From Prevotellaceae bacterium UBA1746 (GTDB taxonomy: Bacteria; Bacteroidota; Bacteroidia; Bacteroidales; Bacteroidaceae): 9,291 nt of DNA. Under the pieces are notes generated by a model. The model was not told the DNA's origin. It ran no database searches and was given only the letters and a program-made list of their open reading frames with translations. The DNA is taken from NCBI GenBank assembly GCA_905369775.1, contig CAJPJR010000071.1, positions 1 to 9,291 on the forward strand, in the 5' to 3' direction. Every line of letters starts with the position of its first letter. The first letter of the stretch is position 1. Both the position numbers and the translations under genes were made by a program. Shown piece by piece: positions 5,200 through 9,291 of the stretch.

Positions 5200-5310
5200 G
5201 ACCACGGAGGGTGCGCAGCGGTGCATCTTCGTCGGAAAGGGGAAGGAGGTTTATGTCCTCATCTGCGTAATAGGTTCCTCCCCTCGGCGGTTCGACTCCG
5301 CCCGTGGTCA
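5200..5310 (+). ncRNA. tRNA-like RNA B, enlarged, about 111 nt, with a mini-ORF
   Basis: A perfect 7-bp acceptor stem joins GACCACG (5200-5206) to CGTGGTC (5303-5309), followed by A5310. The T arm is canonical: GGCGG, loop TTCGACT (5291-5297), CCGCC. The D arm is GTGC (5211-5214), loop GCAGCGGT, GCAT (5223-5226). Next come CTTC/GAAG (5227-5230, 5242-5245) with an 11-nt loop, GAGG/CCTC (5246-5249, 5257-5260) with a 7-nt loop, and 25 unpaired bases, so the centre is 20-25 nt larger than in class II tRNAs. ACAA replaces CCA. Inside, AAGGAGG (5243-5249) precedes ATG and the codons MSSSA, then TAA and TAG. The next gene starts 16 nt downstream. It may be a degenerate tRNA or a tRNA mimic. Confidence 0.55.
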
Positions 5311-5325
5311 CAATAATTTCAACGT

Positions 5326-5607
5326 ATGAAAGGAAAAAAAGAAAGAGCCCGCATCACGGCGTATCTCCGTGAACCGACCGATCTGCGACGCGTGGAAAAG
5401 GTCAGCCGCCAGATGGTACGCGACATCAAGACGGGCGAAAAAGTGAGATTCATTCTCCCCGACATTCGCGCAGTGGAAAGCGCTCGCGCCGCCATCACAT
5501 TTATAACTCGCTACCAGGGCGAGCGCCTCGTTTACCAAACGGACGGAGTGAACCGCTGGGTGACCATCGCCCGCCCCGACGAGTCGTTCGACCAACAAGC
5601 CCCCTAA
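5326..5607 (+). CDS. Hypothetical 93-residue basic protein
   Basis: 93 residues, starting at the ATG 16 nt after tRNA-like RNA B. The N-terminal half is strongly basic (MKGKKERARITAYLRE, then RRVEKVSRQMVRDIKTGEKVRF) and the second half looks like a small alpha/beta fold (ARAAITFITRYQGERLVYQ, then VNRWVTIARP). The charge suggests nucleic-acid binding, but I see no defined motif. It is followed 11 nt later by the DUF3853-type gene, and the pair opens the second early gene cluster. The gene is real by codon use and spacing, but the function is unassigned. Confidence 0.75.
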   Translation: MKGKKERARITAYLREPTDLRRVEKVSRQMVRDIKTGEKVRFILPDIRAVESARAAITFITRYQGERLVYQTDGVNRWVTIARPDESFDQQAP

Positions 5608-5618
5608 CACACACAACA

Positions 5619-5924
5619 ATGGAACAAGCGATCATCATCTCAGCCGCTGACCTGCAAGCGATCGTCAAGAACGCCGTGAATGAAGCCCTCGAGCAGCGCG
5701 AACAGCGCAAGGCCGCCGAATCCTCGGAGAAGGTCTTCGGGCTACAAGGTATCGCAGATTTGTTCGGGTGCTCCGTCGTAACGGCTCTCAAATACAAGAA
5801 TACATTTCTCGCCCCCGCCGTTCGGCAGATCGGCCGAAAGATTGTCACCGACACCGCCAAGGCGCAGCAGCTTTTTGCTCAACACGCCGAGAAGGAAACC
5901 CGAGAACTCAGAAGCATTGTATGA
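5619..5924 (+). CDS. DUF3853-like helix-turn-helix protein
   Basis: 101 residues. Residues about 1-38 form a charged helix (LQAIVKNAVNEALEQREQRKAAESS). Residues about 39-88 are a winged helix-turn-helix of the excisionase/MerR-like kind: VFGLQGIADLFGCSVVTALKYK, a loop with LAPAVRQIGRKIV, then TDTAKAQQLF. This pattern, with GIADLFGCS and IGRKIV, is that of DUF3853 proteins, common in Bacteroidota mobile elements and phages. It probably binds DNA as a small regulator or recombination accessory factor. Its exact target is unknown. The start follows acaacaATG, and the stop overlaps the next start as ATGA. The family assignment is from motif memory and is fairly confident. Confidence 0.8.
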   Translation: MEQAIIISAADLQAIVKNAVNEALEQREQRKAAESSEKVFGLQGIADLFGCSVVTALKYKNTFLAPAVRQIGRKIVTDTAKAQQLFAQHAEKETRELRSIV

Positions 5925-6229
5925 TCTACCCACTAATCGACACCAAGGGGAGATACCTCACCCACGCTCTGATCGTGAAACCGGCACCGCGTTTCGAGGA
6001 GCGAAAGGAATTCATCTTCAAATTCTCCCGCAACCCGCACGTCTGGTTCATCCGTTCTCACATTCGGAAAGCCAACGGAACGGCACGACTCTACTTCCGA
6101 GTTGAGAAGTCCGCCGAGGGTGCGGAGATGCTCCGCAAGATACTCCGAGAAGCACGCACCGCGTTCGCCCGCGCTATCGTCGAGCTGCTGCCCATCGCCC
6201 CGGGCGCTCTTCACGAATACGAACTCTAA
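5921..6229 (+). CDS. Hypothetical 102-residue protein
   Basis: 102 residues from MIYPLIDTKG to HEYEL. The ATG at 5921 was chosen because it overlaps the upstream stop as ATGA, which indicates translational coupling. The frame is open further upstream but there runs inside the DUF3853-like gene. The fold looks mixed: beta-rich at first (YLTHALIVKPAP, then KEFIFKFSRNPHVWFIRSHI and TARLYFRVE), ending in a helix (EMLRKILREARTAFARAIVELL). The protein is basic. I recognise no family. Its coupling to a DNA-binding protein hints that the two are made in matched amounts. Confidence 0.75.
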   Translation: MIYPLIDTKGRYLTHALIVKPAPRFEERKEFIFKFSRNPHVWFIRSHIRKANGTARLYFRVEKSAEGAEMLRKILREARTAFARAIVELLPIAPGALHEYEL

Positions 6230-6244
6230 TCACCCCGCACCGCT

Positions 6245-6631
6245 ATGTATTTCGAATATGAAAACGATTCCCTCGTAAAGAGTCGCATCCACGACGGCAC
6301 CTCCGACGAACTTGCCGACATCGTCGAGATGCTCGAAGACGACATTTACGACGTGCTGCACACAAGCCCCGAGGAACTCGACAGCGAACGGTTCCAGCTC
6401 TGGGGCGAAACGGAAGACGAAGAAGAAGCCATCGAAGAAGGGACGCTCCTTGCCGGCCATGAAGAGGCGATGAAGCTGTATCGCTATTTGGTCGATCTGC
6501 ACAAACGCGCCGAACAAGCGCTGGTCGAGCGCGAAGCCTCGGAGGAATACGACCGACAGATTCGCGCCGATCAGGTCAACGACTACTCCGATCGCTGCTG
6601 CCCACAACCCCGCTACACCCTATACCGATGA
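6245..6631 (+). CDS. Hypothetical acidic 128-residue protein
   Basis: 128 residues and very acidic, for example in DELADIVEMLEDDIYDVL and GETEDEEEAIEEG. A helical segment (EEAMKLYRYLVDLHKRAEQAL) follows, then a polar C-terminal tail with two cysteines (DRCCPQPRY). The high negative charge and small size resemble phage early proteins that bind host factors or mimic DNA, but no family is recognised and this is only a comparison. It starts 15 nt after the previous gene. Its stop overlaps the next start as ATGA (6628-6631). Confidence 0.75.
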   Translation: MYFEYENDSLVKSRIHDGTSDELADIVEMLEDDIYDVLHTSPEELDSERFQLWGETEDEEEAIEEGTLLAGHEEAMKLYRYLVDLHKRAEQALVEREASEEYDRQIRADQVNDYSDRCCPQPRYTLYR

Positions 6632-6792
6632 CCGACGGCGAATTTTCCGCCCTGCTTGCCCATCGCGCAGACTTCAACGCCCTCTTGTTCCGCATCGCAC
6701 TCCGCGAACGCAAAAGCCCCGAAGAGGTGATTCGAGAGTTTGAAGCCCTGCGACACCGAGAATTAAAAACCATCACCCATAAAAACAAATAG
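6628..6792 (+). CDS. Hypothetical 54-residue protein, translationally coupled
   Basis: 54 residues, from MTDGEFSALLAHRADFN to ITHKNK, ending in TAG. The ATG overlaps the previous stop as ATGA, and the stop lies 3 nt before the ATG of the large ATPase gene, so it fills the gap exactly. It should be a basic helical hairpin (NALLFRIALRERKSPEEVIREF, EALRHREL). Perfect packing between two genes is strong evidence that it is translated. The function is unknown; its position suggests it could be an accessory of the recombination module. Confidence 0.75.
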   Translation: MTDGEFSALLAHRADFNALLFRIALRERKSPEEVIREFEALRHRELKTITHKNK

Positions 6793-6795
6793 AAC

Positions 6796-8739
6796 ATGTC
6801 ACTTATCAAACTGCAAAGTCTTACCCTCAGCAACTTCAAGGGTATAGAATCTTTGTCTGTTGACTTTGGCTCTCACACGGTCATCTCCGGAAGGAACGGC
6901 ACCGGTAAGACTTCGATTTTCGATGCGTTTACATGGCTGCTCTTTGGAAAAGATCACGACGGGAACAGCAAGTTTGATTTGAAACCGTTGGACGCTAACG
7001 GGGACGAAGTCAAACACAAGGACGTACAAGTAAAAGCGAGTATCGACGTCGACGGATATACGGTTCTGTTGGAAAGAACATACAAAGAGAAGTGGAAAAA
7101 GGCACGTGGCGCTGTTGAGCCAACTCTTGCCGGGCACACCGAAGAGTTTCGCATGAACGAACAGCCATTGACTGCAAGCGCTTGGAAGAAAGCGATCGAT
7201 GAGCTTTGCCCGGAATCCATTTTCCGTTCGATTACTGCCCCCGGACACTTCGCCGAGCAGAAATGGGAAGAGCAACGCAAACTTCTTTTCTCGATTGTAG
7301 ACCTCTCACCCGAAGATGTCAGAGAAGAACTCAACACCATTGCACCGGCAAACGATGCGGAGCTGGTATTTGAAGCGTTCAAAGACGAAAACCTTGATGC
7401 AGCGCGCTCTTCAATTCTCGCGAAAAAGAAGGCATTGAAAGCGCCAATCGACAGCATACCGACGCGTATTGACGAACTGAAACGCTCGATTCCCGAAACC
7501 GGGAAGGATGAGAAGGAGGTTCGCGCACAGTTGGAGAGAAACGAGTCGGAGCAGGGGAATCTCTTGCGAGGGTTGGGAAGTAGCCCCGAAGCTGAAGAAC
7601 GTAGACGGCTTTCAGCCAAGTTGGAAACTCTACTGTCGCAGATCAGATCGAAGGTTACGTCGGAATACAATCAAGCTGCTACGAAAAGAGCGGCGGCTGT
7701 TGGCAAACTAAATGCGGAGTTCTCCAAAATAGAGCCTATCGCCAAGCTCGTGACAGAGATTGAAGGGCAAATAAAAAGCTCTGCCAAAGAACGGGAACGC
7801 CTGATTGAAGAGTGGAGATCCATTAAGGCCGAAACTTTTAATGCAACGGCCGAGGACTTTAGATGCCCGTGTTGCGACAGACCGTTTGAACCACACCAAA
7901 TTGAAGCAAAGCGTGTGGAACTGCTGGAGAAATTCAACATTGACAAAGCCGAGCGTTTGGAAGAAAACCAAAAGAAGGGAAAAGATTTGAAGAGACGACG
8001 CGAAGATTTGGAGCGTCGCCTTGAAGAATCCCGCAAGGCGAAAGAGCGAATGATTGAAATCAACGCCGAACTTTTGACACTCAAAACAAAAGAACGAACG
8101 GACACGCCGTTGGAAGATGCCATTGCGAAGGCTACCGAAGGGAACGCTGAAATCTCGGAACTCCGCCTTCTTATAGAAGCTCTCCCGGATACAGCACAAC
8201 CGGAGGACAACGAAAGTGCTAACCGACGATTGGAGGAACTGCGTAGTGAACAGAAAGAGTTGCTCGAATCGCTCTCCGTCTTTGAACGCGTAGAGAAAAC
8301 GAATCAGCGCATCAAAGAGTTGCGTTCCGAGTTATCGAATCTTTCACAGCAATACGCAGAAATCGAGCATAAGGAGGATATGCTGTCAACGTACATGCAC
8401 GCCTTTGCCACCACTGCAGAACGAAAGATCAACGAGAAGTTCCGCATTGTCAAGTTCCGCCTTTTCGACTATCTGATTGACGGAACGCCCAAAGAAACGT
8501 GCAAGGCTACGGTTAATGGAGTCGCCTATAACTCGACGCTTAACAGCGCAGCGCGAATCAACGCAGGATTAGACATCATTCGCACCCTATGCGAACACTA
8601 CAAAGTGCAAGCCCCGGTCTTCGTTGACAACGCAGAAAGCGTGAACAATCTTTTGCGCATTCCCTCTCAAACAATAGAGATGAGAGTAACAACGGAAGAT
8701 TTCACTGTCACTCTACAAGACGACAACACCAAGCAATAA
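6796..8739 (+). CDS. Rad50/SbcC-like AAA ATPase of the phage recombination module
   Basis: 647 residues. The N-terminus has the Rad50/SbcC/RecF pattern (LTLSNFKGIESLSVDFG) and a Walker A motif at 32-39 (GRNGTGKT). A long coiled coil runs from about 200 to 560. It is interrupted near its middle by CPCC at 357-360, a CxxC zinc-hook-like apex that could dimerise through zinc as in Rad50. The C-terminal lobe holds LNSAARINAGLDIIRTL, standing where an ABC signature would be, and a Walker B-like VFVDNAES at 608-615 with D611 and E614. At 647 residues it is much shorter than bacterial SbcC (about 1,000). It ends 18 nt before recT, so it probably helps process or hold DNA ends for annealing. No nuclease partner of the SbcD type is visible. 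Confidence 0.9.
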   Translation: MSLIKLQSLTLSNFKGIESLSVDFGSHTVISGRNGTGKTSIFDAFTWLLFGKDHDGNSKFDLKPLDANGDEVKHKDVQVKASIDVDGYTVLLERTYKEKWKKARGAVEPTLAGHTEEFRMNEQPLTASAWKKAIDELCPESIFRSITAPGHFAEQKWEEQRKLLFSIVDLSPEDVREELNTIAPANDAELVFEAFKDENLDAARSSILAKKKALKAPIDSIPTRIDELKRSIPETGKDEKEVRAQLERNESEQGNLLRGLGSSPEAEERRRLSAKLETLLSQIRSKVTSEYNQAATKRAAAVGKLNAEFSKIEPIAKLVTEIEGQIKSSAKERERLIEEWRSIKAETFNATAEDFRCPCCDRPFEPHQIEAKRVELLEKFNIDKAERLEENQKKGKDLKRRREDLERRLEESRKAKERMIEINAELLTLKTKERTDTPLEDAIAKATEGNAEISELRLLIEALPDTAQPEDNESANRRLEELRSEQKELLESLSVFERVEKTNQRIKELRSELSNLSQQYAEIEHKEDMLSTYMHAFATTAERKINEKFRIVKFRLFDYLIDGTPKETCKATVNGVAYNSTLNSAARINAGLDIIRTLCEHYKVQAPVFVDNAESVNNLLRIPSQTIEMRVTTEDFTVTLQDDNTKQ

Positions 8740-8757
8740 CCAATAAAACCAGAAACA

Positions 8758-9269
8758 ATGGCAACCCAAGTCGCAGTATTACGCACGATGCTTGAAGCAG
8801 ACAGCGTGCAGAAACAATTTTACAACGCACTCAAAGAAAACAAAGATGCGTTCACGGCATCGATCATCGATGTGTACACCGGAGACCAAGCCTTACAAAC
8901 TTGTGAACCGCGTTTGGTGATACAAGAAGCACTCAAAGCAGCAGTTCTCAAATTGCCCATCAACAAGGCGCTGGGATTCTCCTATATCGTTGTTTATAAC
9001 AACAACAAACGAGACAGCAACGGGCAATGGGTAAAGATCCCCACTCCAACTTTTGTTGTAGGCTACAAAGGCTACATTCAAATGGCAATGCGCACGGGGC
9101 AATACCGAACAATCAACGCGGACGTGGTCTATGGAGGCGAACTCCGAGGGGTAAATAAACTAACCGGAGAAATCAAGTTCGACGGCGAAAAGACGTCTGA
9201 ACGAGTGATCGGCTACTTCGCCCACTTTGAACTTCTCAATGGTTTCAGCAAAACACTCTACATGAGTGT
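8758..9269 (+). CDS. recT: RecT family single-strand annealing protein, 3' truncated
   Basis: 170 residues of a protein that is usually 250-330 long; the true sequence stops where the adapter begins at 9270. RecT hallmarks are present: ALKAAVLKLPINKALGFSYI, then VVYNN, PTFVVGYKGYIQMAMRTGQY and the strand-rich RVIGYFAHFELLNGFSKTLYM. RecT coats single-stranded DNA and anneals it to a complementary strand during phage recombination or replication, normally with a 5'-3' exonuclease. The start is at an ATG with the typical agaaacaATG context, 18 nt after the ATPase gene. The missing part and the expected exonuclease gene would lie beyond the contig end. The reading frame continues into the adapter, but those residues are not real. 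Confidence 0.9.
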
Positions 9270-9291
9270 CTGTCTCTTATCACCATCTCCG
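9270..9291. other. Residual Nextera transposase adapter at the contig end
   Basis: The bases agree with the Nextera mosaic end plus the start of its adjoining adapter. The first 11 match (CTGTCTCTTAT), three differ (CAC for ACA), and the last 8 match (CATCTCCG), so 19 of 22 agree. It sits exactly at the end of the window inside recT. The mismatch triplet would explain why trimming missed it. This is a library artefact, not biology. Confidence 0.85.

Noticed and set aside
6954..8210. Long minus-strand frames opposite the ATPase gene
   Set aside because: These are serine- and arginine-rich shadow translations of a clear ATPase gene with recognisable motifs on the plus strand.

Overview
The window looks like the lysogeny and early region of a temperate phage or prophage of a Bacteroidota host. 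Four things support this. An S24 (CI/LexA-type) repressor is transcribed divergently from a long run of small early genes. The early promoter has the Bacteroidota layout (TTTG, 20 nt, TAtcTTTG). Start codons follow A-rich leaders (aaacaATG) and not Shine-Dalgarno sites. A DUF3853-type helix-turn-helix protein and a Rad50/SbcC-like ATPase followed by RecT complete the picture. TAA, TGA and TAG all act as stops, so the code appears standard. The last 22 bases closely match a Nextera adapter, so this is very probably the end of an assembled contig, and the truncation of recT is technical.

Left arm (minus strand, 2289 to 4): repressor, a small lipoprotein, a second diverged copy of that lipoprotein, a membrane-anchored coiled-coil protein and a 40-residue ORF. 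The spacings (12, 91, 12 and 8 nt) suggest one operon expressed during lysogeny, so the envelope proteins are candidates for lysogenic conversion or superinfection exclusion.

Switch (2290-2380): five ATACAAA/TTTGTAT half-sites overlap the early promoter.

Right arm, first part (2528-3772): three small genes of unknown function. The first has an in-frame TAA that splits it from a plausible 19-codon N-terminal part.

Middle (3787-5310): an unusual block. GC-rich inverted repeats built on GGCGCGCC lie between small paralogous acidic genes. A 420-base non-coding stretch follows, holding a nested hairpin and two tRNA-like RNAs.

Right arm, second part (5326-9269): tightly packed, partly ATGA-coupled small genes including DUF3853 and a 54-residue gene, then the 647-residue ATPase and recT. 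This is probably a homologous-recombination module whose exonuclease would lie beyond the contig end. No integrase, CRISPR array, IS element or rRNA was seen.
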